Assembly (NCBI GenBank): GCA_030654015.1
Contig: JAURYI010000003.1
Coordinates: forward strand, 1-57,654
Length of the DNA stretch: 57,654 nucleotides
Origin: Methylococcales bacterium
Lineage (GTDB): Bacteria > Pseudomonadota > Gammaproteobacteria > Methylococcales > Methylomonadaceae
Reading direction: 5' to 3'
Shown here: positions 44,453 to 53,963 of the stretch, piece by piece
Position numbering within the stretch: the first letter of the stretch is position 1
Layout: each line of letters begins with the position of its first letter
Position numbers and translations under genes: made by a program
Notes under the pieces: generated by a model
What the model saw: the letters and a program-made list of their open reading frames with translations, nothing else
The model's database searches: none
Told to the model about the DNA's origin: nothing

Positions 44453-45244
44453 ATGAAACGGCGACAATTTTTTGCAATGCTTATTGCCATTGCAGGTATG
44501 ACAGCGTGTGCGAGTGATGCTGTGGTCAGCGCGGAGCAGATGGTCGCGCCGCCTTATTTACCCGTTACATTGAGTGTGGTCAGTGATAATCAGGGTAAGT
44601 TACCCGAATTTCCGCTGAATAGGGATTCTTTGCATTACCGCGCCTACATTCAGGCGACGAAGAATGACCGTTATCGCTTGCGGGTGGTGAATAACAGTGA
44701 CCAGCGGGTCGGTTTAGTGATTGCGGTTGATGGTCGTAATATCGTCAGCGGTCAGCAATCATGGCTGGCTAATAATGAGCGAATGTATGTGTTGAATCCG
44801 CACGATAGCGGCGATTATGAAGGCTGGCGGACAGGTACAAATCAAACCAATCGCTTTTATTTTACTGAGGCAGTCAATTCTTACGCCGCCGCGTGGGGCG
44901 ATAATTCGGCAATGGGGGTGATTGCAATGGCGGTGTATGCTGAGCGTCCGCGTCCTGTCATGCTGAATAAACAGGACGTGATGAGCAGTCGTTCTGCGGC
45001 TGAATCAAAAGCCGCGCCTGCACCTGCTGCGGGTACGGGGTTTGGCGAAAGCACTTATTCTCCCAGTACCACCGTGTCGTTTGAACCGAATGCTGAACCT
45101 ATGGAAAAGCTGGTTTTCAAGTATGAATGGCGTGAGACTTTGTGCCGTAAAGGAATTGTGCGAGATTGCGCTTATGACAAAGGTAATAGCGGTAATCGAA
45201 TGTGGCAGGAGGAGGGTTTTGCTCCTCCACCGCCTACGCGCTAG
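44453..45244 (+). CDS. Putative lipoprotein of unknown function
   Basis: This 263-residue protein has an RR-containing signal peptide with a lipobox (MKRRQFFAMLIAIAGMTAC), so it is likely lipid-anchored at Cys19. The mature part is beta-rich (RYRLRVVNNSDQRVGLVIAVDGRNI), then a low-complexity Ala/Pro linker. The C-terminal part holds two cysteines (LCRKGIVRDCAYD). I do not recognise the family beyond a general resemblance to secreted proteins with a jelly-roll-like N-terminal domain. A hairpin follows at 45260. Confidence 0.75.
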   Translation: MKRRQFFAMLIAIAGMTACASDAVVSAEQMVAPPYLPVTLSVVSDNQGKLPEFPLNRDSLHYRAYIQATKNDRYRLRVVNNSDQRVGLVIAVDGRNIVSGQQSWLANNERMYVLNPHDSGDYEGWRTGTNQTNRFYFTEAVNSYAAAWGDNSAMGVIAMAVYAERPRPVMLNKQDVMSSRSAAESKAAPAPAAGTGFGESTYSPSTTVSFEPNAEPMEKLVFKYEWRETLCRKGIVRDCAYDKGNSGNRMWQEEGFAPPPPTR

Positions 45245-45259
45245 GTTTTAAGTCGATAC

Positions 45260-45292
45260 AGACCTGTGAGGTTTTAAAAACCTCGCAGGTCT
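45260..45292. terminator. Bidirectional hairpin terminator (dispersed repeat)
   Basis: AGACCTGTGAGGTTTT pairs with AAAACCTCGCAGGTCT. It separates the lipoprotein gene from two minus-strand genes converging on it. Third copy of the AACCTGCGAGGT family. Confidence 0.75.
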
Positions 45293-45333
45293 TACTTTTA
45301 AAGTGGCAATAATCAGGCGTATAAAATGCGGCA

Positions 45334-45720
45334 TTATTGCTGTCTGGTTTTAAGTTCTACACCCGCTCCGACTGCGATACCTACGCTGTAGCACAGTAAA
45401 TCGCTCCATAAAAATCCGTAGCCCAGTATTAATCCTGCTAGTCGGTTGTGCCGAATGTCATCCAGCCACGGGGCGTGGTACAGTTGGCTGAATTCTATGA
45501 AAAATGCAAATGCCAAGGCGATAACGGCAATTTTTTTAGTCGGGTAAGTCGGAAACAGAAAACCTGTTGTTAAGAAGACCTCTAATGCCCACAGGGTATC
45601 GCCCGCATAGCTGGCAATAAATAGCGGTAAATGTGTTGCATAGTGCCGTGAACCCAAGCCTAATCCGATGACTAGCAGCATCAGCAGGGCGTAAAGTGTT
45701 CTATTTCTGGGATGTGTCAT
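45334..45720 (-). CDS. DUF2809 membrane protein
   Basis: This 128-residue protein has about four hydrophobic segments (LYALLMLLVIGLGLGSRHY, DTLWALEVFLTTGFLF, IAVIALAFAFFIEFSQLY and LLCYSVGIAVGAGVE). The FxIEFSQLYxAPWLxxIR pattern is diagnostic of DUF2809. Function is unknown. Its ATG overlaps the stop of the upstream exported protein as TAATG, so the two are co-translated. Confidence 0.85.
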   Translation of the reverse strand: MTHPRNRTLYALLMLLVIGLGLGSRHYATHLPLFIASYAGDTLWALEVFLTTGFLFPTYPTKKIAVIALAFAFFIEFSQLYHAPWLDDIRHNRLAGLILGYGFLWSDLLCYSVGIAVGAGVELKTRQQ

Positions 45721-46181
45721 TATCTGCTCGCTTGTTTATCTTTAGGGATGTTGATAACGCCCGCACCGTCTACCCGCTTATCCAGTACGTTGACAACGAC
45801 TTTAAAATTTTCCCATGCTTTATCTTTGCCTACCAAGGTGATCAAGCCTGATTGTTCGTCACAGCTGGCTATTTTCATGCCTTGCTCAGGATAATCTTGC
45901 GCGTCGAGAATTGGATCAAAATCCAGCCCTAATTCGGGATCTGCTTTTTCTGCCTGTGCGAGCAGTTGTTGATAGGATTGTGTGAAATGCGGGGTGACGG
46001 TTTTATTTTTTTGCAGCCATTCAAGTACGCTTTCTTGGGTTTTCTGTTGGTAAACGGCGTTGTTGTATTTTATGTAGCTATTAATAAACTGGTTGGCGAT
46101 GACGGCATTTTGTTGGCAATCTGCATGACATAGAGTGGGAACTAAGGTGGCGGCGAGTAAGAGAATTTTGGGGAATTGCAT
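45720..46181 (-). CDS. Exported protein, DUF3828-like
   Basis: This 153-residue protein has a signal peptide (MQFPKILLLAATLVPTLCHA) and a mature domain with ANQFINSYIKYNN, LDFDPILDAQDYPEQG and a final VVNVLDKRVDGAGVINI. That arrangement is like DUF3828 proteins, small periplasmic proteins without assigned function. First gene of a two-gene unit with the DUF2809 gene. Confidence 0.75.
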   Translation of the reverse strand: MQFPKILLLAATLVPTLCHADCQQNAVIANQFINSYIKYNNAVYQQKTQESVLEWLQKNKTVTPHFTQSYQQLLAQAEKADPELGLDFDPILDAQDYPEQGMKIASCDEQSGLITLVGKDKAWENFKVVVNVLDKRVDGAGVINIPKDKQASR

Positions 46182-46331
46182 GATTTATCCTGAGGGTGTA
46201 TTTATTATTGGGTATTGTTACAGCCTATTTTATATCCGTTACGGCACTATAATTTAAGTAATCAGTTGTTTTCAGCAACAGGGGCTTTTTTGTTATGATG
46301 TGCGGCATTCATATTAGGTATTGGAGTTGAT

Positions 46332-46613
46332 ATGCAGCACGTTTTAATTATGCATGAAGTTGAGTCTTATCCCGCATGGAAAGCGATTTTTGATCAGGCG
46401 GCAGAGATTAGAAAAAACGCAGGGGAAATCAGTTATCGGTTGTTGCGTTACGATGATGATGCCAACGCAATTGTGCATTTTTCAGAGTGGTCGTCGCTGG
46501 CGAATGCGCGGCGTTTTTTTGAATCGCCTGAGTTGGTGGAAATCAGGAAAAACGCAGGCGTGAAAGCCCCCGATTTTATCTATTTGCAAGAAATAGAAAA
46601 CGGCATTTTATAA
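46332..46613 (+). CDS. Small dimeric alpha/beta-barrel (ABM-like) protein
   Basis: This 93-residue protein reads HVLIMHEVESYPAWKAIFDQ ... AIVHFSEWSSLANARRFFESPEL, the pattern of antibiotic-biosynthesis-monooxygenase-type ferredoxin-like folds. Members range from small oxygenases to proteins without known activity. TTGGAG precedes the ATG. Confidence 0.75.
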   Translation: MQHVLIMHEVESYPAWKAIFDQAAEIRKNAGEISYRLLRYDDDANAIVHFSEWSSLANARRFFESPELVEIRKNAGVKAPDFIYLQEIENGIL

Positions 46614-46636
46614 TTAATCATAACTAGTAGTAACTC

Positions 46637-47026
46637 ATGTCAGATCAAGATCAAGATGAAGAACAAGTTGAAATTAAATGGTTTTCTGTACCCGAAGATC
46701 ATAATTATCCCGCCGCTGTGTCGTATTTAAGTCTGTTATATGAGACGCAGATAGCTACCGATTATGTCGCTAGGTTAAAAGATGCTCCGATGTCGGAATT
46801 TAAAGCCAAAGATATTTTCAGGGCATCAAGTTTGTCATTGCTGGGTGTAAGTAATGTGCATATTGAAAAAAATCAAAAGAAAATAGATAAGGGGCGCGAG
46901 TTGTCACCGCTCTTGCTCGTCAGAGATGTCGCCAATGGTAAAGTGGTGGTGGCAGATGGGTATCATCGTTTATGTGCGGTGTATTCTCATAATGAGGATG
47001 CGGTGATTCCTTGTAAAATCGTGTAG
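46637..47026 (+). CDS. Small ParB-like protein
   Basis: The 129-residue acidic protein contains LSPLLLVRDVANGKVVVADGYHRLCAVY. The VxDGxHRL element resembles the nucleotide-binding part of ParB/sulfiredoxin-fold proteins. The N-terminal half has no recognisable motif. Role unknown. It follows the preceding gene by 23 bp and may be co-transcribed. Confidence 0.65.
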   Translation: MSDQDQDEEQVEIKWFSVPEDHNYPAAVSYLSLLYETQIATDYVARLKDAPMSEFKAKDIFRASSLSLLGVSNVHIEKNQKKIDKGRELSPLLLVRDVANGKVVVADGYHRLCAVYSHNEDAVIPCKIV

Positions 47027-47097
47027 TACATTGTTCGTACTAATCTACTTGCGCCTAGCTTTATAGCTGGGCTGTCCAACAATATGGGAAGCTATTG

Positions 47098-47538
47098 ATG
47101 AAAATTATCGCCGTTGTGCCTGTAGTCGCTATTTTATGGACTGCCACCGTTTACGCAAGCTGTGAGGGAAGTAAGACGTTATTTTTTTGTAATACGGTAA
47201 AAGGCAAACAGATTGAGGTGTGCGATGCGGGCGATACGATTAATTATGCGTTCGGCAAAGCACGGCAAACACCAGAAATAGCCATTAAAGTGCCGCGTGA
47301 TAAAGCATCAACGTATCAATGGGCAGGTGTGGGCAGAAGTGAGTCTTATGCGGTTGATATTCCCAACGGAAAAACGACTTATAACGTGTTTTGGGGGGTA
47401 GACAGAATGACCGACGAACACGCAATTGAAGCAGGTGTTAATGTGCTAATCAACAATAAGTTGGTCACTACCGTTAAATGCGCTGAAAAAGACCTCGTTA
47501 GCAATATCGAAGGCGTTGATTTAAAGCCGACGGAATAG
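47098..47538 (+). CDS. Exported protein of unknown function
   Basis: This 146-residue protein has a signal peptide (MKIIAVVPVVAILWTATVYA), then a mature beta-rich domain with four cysteines (SCEGS, FFCNT, EVCDAG, VKCAEK). A TTG one codon upstream is open, but GGGAAG spacing favours ATG 47098. No family recognised. Confidence 0.75.
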   Translation: MKIIAVVPVVAILWTATVYASCEGSKTLFFCNTVKGKQIEVCDAGDTINYAFGKARQTPEIAIKVPRDKASTYQWAGVGRSESYAVDIPNGKTTYNVFWGVDRMTDEHAIEAGVNVLINNKLVTTVKCAEKDLVSNIEGVDLKPTE

Positions 47539-47542
47539 CGGA

Positions 47543-48805
47543 TTAATTGTTGTTTGCTTCGGGTAGTTTAAAAATCTCGCGGGCGGCGGTAATTAAATCA
47601 TAGCGTTCGTTTTCGGCGGCGGTACGGATTTGGGTGCTGGGTGTGTGGATGAGTTTATTGGTTAAGCTGTGTGCCAGACGATTCAGTGCTTCTTCTGCTG
47701 ATACGCCATTTTTTAAAGACGCGATGGCTTTTTGCAAGACTTCATCACGCGCTTGTTCGGCTTGAGAGCGGTAATCACGGATGGTGGATTGCGCACTTTG
47801 TGCGCGTAACCAGGCTAAAAAATAATCGACTTGGGTGTCGATAATTTCTTCAGCTTGTTCTGCCGCCAGTTTACGCGAGTTCATGTTTTGGGTGATGGTG
47901 TGTTGCAAGTCGTCTACGGTGTACAGGTACACGTCACGCAGTTGTTCGACTTCGGCTTCTATGTCACGCGGTACGGCTAAATCCACCATGAACATGGGTT
48001 TGTGTTTGCGTTTTTTTAACGCACTTTCTACCCGCCCTTTACCCAGAATGGGTAATTGACTGGCGGTTGACGAAATAACAATATCGGCTTCGGCAAGATG
48101 ATTGGGCAGTTCTGATAACGCGATTGCATAGCCGTTAAATTGCATGGCAAGCGCGTGGGCTTTGTCATAAGTGCGATTGGCAATGATGATGCGCCCTATG
48201 CCTTGTTGTGATAAATGCCGCGCCGCCAGTTCAATGGTTTCACCTGCGCCGATGAGTAAGGCGGTTTGTTCGCTGAGTTTGTCAAAAATTTGTTGCGCAA
48301 GCTGGACGGCGGCAAATGCGACCGATACAGGGCTGGAGCCTATGGCGGTATCAGTACGGACTTTTTTGGCGGCGGTAAAGGTATGTTGAAATAATTTACC
48401 TAAGCGTTTGCCTAATGTGCCTGCATCGGAGGCGGCTTGATAGGCGGTTTTCATTTGTCCGAGGATTTGCGGTTCGCCTAATATCATGGAATCAAGTCCG
48501 CAGGCGACGCGGAAAATATGACGGCAGACATATTTGTCGGTATAGCTGTACAAATAAGGGGTGAGGTCAATCGCGTTGATATTTTTAGTCTGTGTCACCC
48601 AGTCAATCAGCACTTGTTGATTGGCGGTGGTGGTGCAGTAAAATTCAGTGCGGTTACAGGTGGAAAGAATAGCCGCTTCGTTAATTTCTTTGACGTGCCA
48701 GAGGTCTTGTAATGCCGCTTGCAGTCTATCGGCTGGAAAGGCAAGACGTTCACGAATGGAAACGGGGGCGGTATTGTAATTAATACCTACTGCAAGAAAT
48801 GTCAT
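47543..48805 (-). CDS. hemA: Glutamyl-tRNA reductase
   Basis: This 420-residue enzyme reduces Glu-tRNA to glutamate-1-semialdehyde, the first step of haem synthesis. Seen are the active-site cysteine in LSTCNRTEFY, GLDSMILGEPQILGQMK, the NADPH site LIGAGETIELAARHL and the C-terminal dimer helix. It is divergent from the TPR lipoprotein gene and the lolB-ispE-prs block, a gammaproteobacterial order. Confidence 0.96.
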   Translation of the reverse strand: MTFLAVGINYNTAPVSIRERLAFPADRLQAALQDLWHVKEINEAAILSTCNRTEFYCTTTANQQVLIDWVTQTKNINAIDLTPYLYSYTDKYVCRHIFRVACGLDSMILGEPQILGQMKTAYQAASDAGTLGKRLGKLFQHTFTAAKKVRTDTAIGSSPVSVAFAAVQLAQQIFDKLSEQTALLIGAGETIELAARHLSQQGIGRIIIANRTYDKAHALAMQFNGYAIALSELPNHLAEADIVISSTASQLPILGKGRVESALKKRKHKPMFMVDLAVPRDIEAEVEQLRDVYLYTVDDLQHTITQNMNSRKLAAEQAEEIIDTQVDYFLAWLRAQSAQSTIRDYRSQAEQARDEVLQKAIASLKNGVSAEEALNRLAHSLTNKLIHTPSTQIRTAAENERYDLITAAREIFKLPEANNN

Positions 48806-49021
48806 AAGTTGCTTTTAAGGTTAATGGTTCAAGATACAAGCCGTCCAAGGTAAGATTTTTAGCCTCTTAACAGGTGTTTTGTAGCTTATTTTTGTATGTT
48901 ATTGGGTTCTATTCTAAGAAATATAACCATTTTATCCAAATGGAATAAATCACCTATCTAAATCATAGCGTTTTTCTGCTAATCTATAACTAAATGTTTG
49001 TCTCATAAATAGGATTATTGA

Positions 49022-50764
49022 GTGTTAATTTCCAGAGTGTTTTCCGTAGCAGTTCTTGTCTTGCTGAATAGTTGTGCGGGTTCGCCAGATAAGCCTAGTG
49101 AATCTGTTAAATCCACTGCCGCTAAAGTAGCGGATATGAAAGAAAAAGCTCGACAAAAAGAAGCTAAAACCGCCATTGACCCTGATGTGATGTTTATGTT
49201 GCTGGCAGCAGAGATTGCCGGGCAAAGAGAGCAGTATGATGTCGCGCTTGAAGGTTATATGGAAGCCGCCAAACGTGTGAATGATCCGCGTTTTGCTGAG
49301 CGAGCGGCTGTTATTGCCATGTACATGAAAGATGGCAAAAAAACCCAAGAGGCGGTGTCGTTATGGCTGAAAGGGGATGCCAAAAATCCCACCGCCAGAA
49401 AAATCGCTGCATTATCCGCACTCAGATCAGGCGATAAACAAGCAGCTGTCGAGCATTTATCGACAATGCTGAAAGCAAATCCTGCTCAATTTGAAGACAC
49501 CTTGCTTGAGCTGTCGAGTGTGTTGCAAAAAGAAGGTAAGTTGGATGTTGTTTACGATACCTTGACGGCGTTGTCCCAAAAATATCCTAATCAGGCGGCT
49601 ATTTATTTTGTGCAGTCGTTGTTGGCATTGCAAGTAAAAAATGGCGCATTGGCTGAGCAACAAATTCAAAAAGCGTTGCGCATACAACCTGACTGGGATA
49701 AGGCTCTAATCCTGCAAGCGCAGATAGCGATGCTATCGGGTGATGCCAATAAAGCAAAAGCCGCGATAAAAAATGCTAGTCTAAAATATCCCAATAATGA
49801 CAAAATTAAAAAATTATTGGGTCAGGTATTAATAAAAACGGAAAGCTATAAAGAAGCCGTTGATGTTTATCGACAGCTGGTTGCCGCTAATCCGAAAGAT
49901 GCTGAAAGTAAATTTACTTTGGGTCTGGTATACCTGCAATTAGATCAGGATGAGCAAGCTGAAGACGTTTTAAATCAATTGCTTGAACAACCAGACTGGA
50001 AATATCAGGCTAACTTTTATTTAGGTAAATTAGCCGAAAAACGTAAAGATATTGATAAAGCCTTAGCGTATTTTGATAAAGTAACCGAGGGTGATTTTGC
50101 CTTTGATGCGGCTATTGAGGCGGTGTCTCTACTGGCAAAAGATAAGCAGTTTGATGCGGCGAATGCCAGATTAAGCACCTTATCCAGCCGATTCCCAAAA
50201 CAAAAACTGCGTATTTTATTAATTCAGGCTGAAACCTATAGCCAGCAAAAGCAATATCAAAAAGCGTTTGATGTATTGACTGCCGCGTTAGCTGAGCAAC
50301 CTGATCAGCAGGAATTGTTATATACGCGAGCGTTAATTTCTGAGCATTTGAATAGAAAAGATGTATTGGAAAAAGACTTGAAGCAAATATTGGCAAAAGA
50401 CCCCGATAATGTCGAAGCGTTAAATGCGCTGGGTTATAGTCTATTAGATGACCCCAAACGCTATGCGGAAGCCGAGGTTTATTTACAAAAAGCCGTTAAA
50501 TTGCGCCCCGATGAGGCGGTCATCATTGATAGTTATGGCTGGTTGCTGTTTAAGCAGGGACGTACTCAAATGGCATTGGAGTATTTACAACGCGCCTACA
50601 CAAAACAACAGGAAAATGAAATAGCCGCCCACATTGCCGAAGTATTGTGGGCGTTAGGCAGAAAGGCAGAAGCTAAAAAATTATTTGATAAAGTCATTAA
50701 AGATGCACCAGAAGATGAATATTTATTGGATTTTCAACGACGAATTTTAAATAAAGCGAAATAA
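49022..50764 (+). CDS. TPR-repeat lipoprotein
   Basis: The 580-residue protein has a lipoprotein signal (VLVLLNSCAGSP; Cys at 18) and a long array of tetratricopeptide repeats. Examples are DVALEGYMEAAKRVNDPRFAERA near the start and ALNALGYSLLDDPKRYAEAEVYLQKAVKLRPDEAVI near the end. Such proteins, always just upstream of lolB in several gammaproteobacteria, are presumed to act in envelope assembly. Start is GTG at 49022, with AGGA eight bases before. Confidence 0.88.
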   Translation: MLISRVFSVAVLVLLNSCAGSPDKPSESVKSTAAKVADMKEKARQKEAKTAIDPDVMFMLLAAEIAGQREQYDVALEGYMEAAKRVNDPRFAERAAVIAMYMKDGKKTQEAVSLWLKGDAKNPTARKIAALSALRSGDKQAAVEHLSTMLKANPAQFEDTLLELSSVLQKEGKLDVVYDTLTALSQKYPNQAAIYFVQSLLALQVKNGALAEQQIQKALRIQPDWDKALILQAQIAMLSGDANKAKAAIKNASLKYPNNDKIKKLLGQVLIKTESYKEAVDVYRQLVAANPKDAESKFTLGLVYLQLDQDEQAEDVLNQLLEQPDWKYQANFYLGKLAEKRKDIDKALAYFDKVTEGDFAFDAAIEAVSLLAKDKQFDAANARLSTLSSRFPKQKLRILLIQAETYSQQKQYQKAFDVLTAALAEQPDQQELLYTRALISEHLNRKDVLEKDLKQILAKDPDNVEALNALGYSLLDDPKRYAEAEVYLQKAVKLRPDEAVIIDSYGWLLFKQGRTQMALEYLQRAYTKQQENEIAAHIAEVLWALGRKAEAKKLFDKVIKDAPEDEYLLDFQRRILNKAK

Positions 50765-50766
50765 CC

Positions 50767-51345
50767 GTGTTGAATTCTAAAACGAAGGTACTAATCTGGG
50801 GTTGTTGTTTTTTCGCTTTGTCAGGCTGCTCACTTTTTCCTGTAGAGCCGCCTGCTATTGCTTATTCAAAAACGGCAACACTGCCGCTGTATAAGTTACA
50901 GCAATGGTCATTTGAAGGCAGATTATCAATTACAGGACACAACGATTCTTGGACGGCAAATACTGATTGGCAACACAGTGTTGATAAAGAACGGGTAAAA
51001 TTATCAGGTCCATTAGGGCAGGGGGCTACTGTTATTGAGCTGACTAAAGGTAAAGTCACTATTGATAGAGGCGATGGGAAGGTACAAACCTCAGACCAGC
51101 CTGAAGCCTTTATTAATCAGCAATTAGGAATGTTTGTCCCCATAGAATCATTGCGCTACTGGGTTATCGGTTTGCCTGAGCCTACTCAGAAGTTTACTGA
51201 AACGCCCACTGGCTTTCAACAAGCGGGCTGGATGATTGAGTACAAACAAATGCAGGACGTTGCAAAAACGACTATGCCCTACAAAATTAACGTCTCCAAC
51301 GAACACGTTAAATTAAAATTAATCATAGATCAGTGGCTTTTATAA
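50767..51345 (+). CDS. lolB: Outer-membrane lipoprotein receptor LolB
   Basis: This 192-residue lipoprotein has a lipobox near residue 21 (FFALSGCSLF) and LolB features LQQWSFEGRLSITGHNDSW and WQHSVDKERVKLSGPLGQG. LolB receives lipoproteins from LolA and inserts them into the outer membrane. Start is GTG, 3 bp after the TPR gene. The stop overlaps the ispE start as TAATG. Confidence 0.92.
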   Translation: MLNSKTKVLIWGCCFFALSGCSLFPVEPPAIAYSKTATLPLYKLQQWSFEGRLSITGHNDSWTANTDWQHSVDKERVKLSGPLGQGATVIELTKGKVTIDRGDGKVQTSDQPEAFINQQLGMFVPIESLRYWVIGLPEPTQKFTETPTGFQQAGWMIEYKQMQDVAKTTMPYKINVSNEHVKLKLIIDQWLL

Positions 51346-52217
51346 TGACGCAAGTGCAAACAGGCTGGGGGAAAAAATACCCGGCACCCGCAAAATTGAA
51401 TTTAATGCTAAGAATTGTCGGACAAAGAGCCGATGGTTATCATCTGCTACAAACAGTCTTTCAATTTATTGATTTATGTGACTGGATTAGCTTCCATCCT
51501 GCCGATAACGAGCGTGTATATCTGCAAAAACCGCTAACAGGTGTTGCGGAAGCAGATGACTTAACCATCAGAGCTGCAAACCTGTTAAAAGCCGAAACAG
51601 GCTGTGAGTTGGGCGTGTGCATTGACGTTGAAAAAAACCTGCCTATGGGCGGCGGTATTGGTGGCGGTAGTTCTGATGCTGCAACGACACTGGTGGTGTT
51701 GAATAAATTATGGAAACTTAATCTCTCAACAGAAAAATTAATGGCGTTGGGTCTGTCTTTAGGTGCAGATGTGCCTATATTTGTGCATGGACACGCAGCA
51801 TGGGCAGAAGGTGTAGGAGAAAAATTACAGGCAATAAATCCACCAGAACAATGGGTTGTTATCATTAAGCCCGATTGTCATGTCAATACAGGTGAAATTT
51901 TTTCATCTAAGGAATTGACAAGAGATAGTAAATCCATCACAATAGACGACTTTACAGCAGGTCAACACCAAAATGATTGCATTAAGGTTGTTAGCCAGCG
52001 TTATCCATCTGTTCAGAGTGCATTGGTTGATTTGTCTGAGTTTTCAGAGGCAAGATTAACGGGGACAGGGGCGTGTGTTTTTGCACAGTTTGATTCGCAA
52101 GAATCGGCAGTCAGTGCGCATCAGTCACTTAAAAGCAAGTGGCAGGTCTATCTGGCAAAAGGCATAAACGAATCACCTTTGTTTACAACGCTACGGATGG
52201 AAAACCATGTATCATAA
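51345..52217 (+). CDS. ispE: 4-diphosphocytidyl-2-C-methylerythritol kinase
   Basis: This 290-residue GHMP kinase of the MEP isoprenoid pathway has PAPAKLNLMLRIVGQRADGYH at the start, the ATP loop LPMGGGIGGGSSDAATTL and the C-terminal ARLTGTGACVFAQF. ATG 51345 (TAATG overlap with lolB) is preferred over an ATG-less upstream extension. Confidence 0.96.
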   Translation: MTQVQTGWGKKYPAPAKLNLMLRIVGQRADGYHLLQTVFQFIDLCDWISFHPADNERVYLQKPLTGVAEADDLTIRAANLLKAETGCELGVCIDVEKNLPMGGGIGGGSSDAATTLVVLNKLWKLNLSTEKLMALGLSLGADVPIFVHGHAAWAEGVGEKLQAINPPEQWVVIIKPDCHVNTGEIFSSKELTRDSKSITIDDFTAGQHQNDCIKVVSQRYPSVQSALVDLSEFSEARLTGTGACVFAQFDSQESAVSAHQSLKSKWQVYLAKGINESPLFTTLRMENHVS

Positions 52218-52221
52218 TTAT

Positions 52222-52296
52222 TGGGTCGTCGCCAAGCGGTAAGGCACGGGGTTTTGATCTCCGCATACCAAGGTTCGAATCCTTGCGACCCAGCCA
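52222..52296 (+). tRNA. tRNA-Gln (anticodon TTG)
   Basis: A 75-nt cloverleaf. The acceptor arm TGGGTCG pairs with CGACCCA, the T-loop is GGTTCGAATCC, the anticodon loop TTTTGAT carries TTG, and CCA is encoded at 52294-52296. It lies between ispE and prs, the usual gammaproteobacterial place. Confidence 0.97.
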
Positions 52297-52335
52297 TTAT
52301 TTTTTACCTTCACTGAATTCTTTTGGGAGTCTTGA

Positions 52336-53289
52336 ATGAACGACACCTCTATGATGGTGTTTTCTGGAAACGCTAACCTTGATTTATCTGAAGGGATCGT
52401 TAAGAAGCTCAATATGCGCCTCGGAATGGCGGCAGTTGGCAGATTTAGTGATGGCGAGATTGCAGTTGAAATTCAAGAAAACGTTCGCGGTAAGGATGTT
52501 TTTATTATTCAACCGACTTGTTCGCCTACTAATGAAAACTTGATGGAATTGTTAGTGATGACAGACGCGCTTAAAAGAGCATCAGCATCACGAATTACCG
52601 CAGTCATACCCTATTACGGTTATGCGCGACAAGATAGACGATCACGCTCAGCCCGAGTGCCTATCAGTGCTAAATTAGTAGCAAGAATGATTGAGCAGGC
52701 GGGAGCGCATCGACTGCTGACGGTTGACCTTCATGCCGACCAGATTCAAGGATTTTTTGATATACCCGTTGATAACGTTTATTCATCACCGATTCTTTTG
52801 GGTGATATATGGCGGCAACAATATCAAAATCTAATCGTGGTTTCTCCTGATGTTGGTGGCGTAGTCAGAGCAAGAGCTTTAGCTAAACGCCTGAATGATG
52901 CAGACCTTGCCATTATAGATAAGCGCAGACCTAAAGCAAATGTGTCAGAAATCATGCACATTATCGGTGATGTCGAAGGACGCACCTGTGTATTAGTGGA
53001 TGATTTGGTAGATACAGCAGGGACATTATGTCATGCCGCCGCTGCATTGAAAAAACACGGTGCTGTTAAAGTCGTTGCTTACTGTACACACGCGGTATTG
53101 TCAGGTGCTGCAATGCAGAATATCAATGGCTCTCAGCTTGATGAATTAGTGGTGACAGATACTATTCCGCTAAGTCAGGAAGCTGTTCAATCAGGGAAAA
53201 TAAGACAGTTAAGCGTAGCAGAAATGTTGGCTGAAACAATAAGACGTATCGCAGTCGGTGAGTCAGTTAGTTCACTGTATGTAGATTAA
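52336..53289 (+). CDS. prs: Ribose-phosphate pyrophosphokinase
   Basis: This 317-residue PRPP synthase shows [55 protein letters not shown], the histidine-containing [17 protein letters not shown] and the PRPP loop [17 protein letters not shown] precedes the ATG. Confidence 0.97.
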   Translation: MNDTSMMVFSGNANLDLSEGIVKKLNMRLGMAAVGRFSDGEIAVEIQENVRGKDVFIIQPTCSPTNENLMELLVMTDALKRASASRITAVIPYYGYARQDRRSRSARVPISAKLVARMIEQAGAHRLLTVDLHADQIQGFFDIPVDNVYSSPILLGDIWRQQYQNLIVVSPDVGGVVRARALAKRLNDADLAIIDKRRPKANVSEIMHIIGDVEGRTCVLVDDLVDTAGTLCHAAAALKKHGAVKVVAYCTHAVLSGAAMQNINGSQLDELVVTDTIPLSQEAVQSGKIRQLSVAEMLAETIRRIAVGESVSSLYVD

Positions 53290-53311
53290 CGGTGTCGAAT
53301 TAGAATTTAGT

Positions 53312-53337
53312 GTCCGTACCTTAAGGTACGGACTTTC
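53312..53337 (+). terminator. Hairpin between prs and rplY
   Basis: GTCCGTACC pairs with GGTACGGAC around TTAA, with only a weak T run. It may terminate partly or mark an mRNA processing site between prs and rplY. Confidence 0.6.
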
Positions 53338-53358
53338 AAAGAAAAAGAGTGAGGAAAA

Positions 53359-53961
53359 ATGTCTAACGTATTTGAATTTGTTGCCGAAAGTCGCGAGCAA
53401 TCAGGTAAAAACGCCGCAAGAAGATCGCGTCGTGTCGGTAGTGTGCCAGCAGTGATATACGGTGGGCATAAAGAGCCACAAATGCTAACGCTGAATCACA
53501 ATGAAGTGATTAAACATCTTGAGCATGAGGCGGTTTACTCGCACGTTTTAGATGTAACAGTTGATGGAAAAACTGAAAAAGCAATTTTGAAAGGCGTACA
53601 GCGTAATCCTGCAAGATTTCAAATACAACACTTGGATTTTATGCGTGTTGATATGGCTGAAGCGGTAAAAGTACACGTTCCTCTGCATTTCACTAATGAA
53701 CACACAGGCATTGGCGGCAAAAAAGGCGGTATCGCTGCTCATTCAATGACTGATGTAGAAGTGTCTTGCTTGCCTTCGGTATTGCCTGAATTTATTGAAG
53801 TCAGCTTGGCGACTTTAGATGTAGGTGAAACACTGCACCTTTCTGATTTAGTATTACCAGCAGGTGTTAGCATTGTTGTATTAGCACAAGGTGCAGAACA
53901 CAATCTGCCAGTCGTTTCTATGATGGCTTCAAAAGCGACTAAAGACGACACTGCTGCTTAA
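53359..53961 (+). CDS. rplY: 50S ribosomal protein L25 (CTC form)
   Basis: This 200-residue L25 of the long (CTC/TL5) type has the 5S-rRNA-binding N-terminal domain (ARRSRRVGSVPAVIYGGHKEP) and a C-terminal beta-domain (VHVPLHFTNEHTGIGGKKGGIA). GAGG precedes the ATG, and pth follows after 2 bp. Confidence 0.96.
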   Translation: MSNVFEFVAESREQSGKNAARRSRRVGSVPAVIYGGHKEPQMLTLNHNEVIKHLEHEAVYSHVLDVTVDGKTEKAILKGVQRNPARFQIQHLDFMRVDMAEAVKVHVPLHFTNEHTGIGGKKGGIAAHSMTDVEVSCLPSVLPEFIEVSLATLDVGETLHLSDLVLPAGVSIVVLAQGAEHNLPVVSMMASKATKDDTAA

Positions 53962-53963
53962 CA

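Noticed and set aside
53312-53337. Riboswitch or L25 autoregulatory leader
   Set aside because: Only a single short hairpin is visible, so there is no support for an aptamer.
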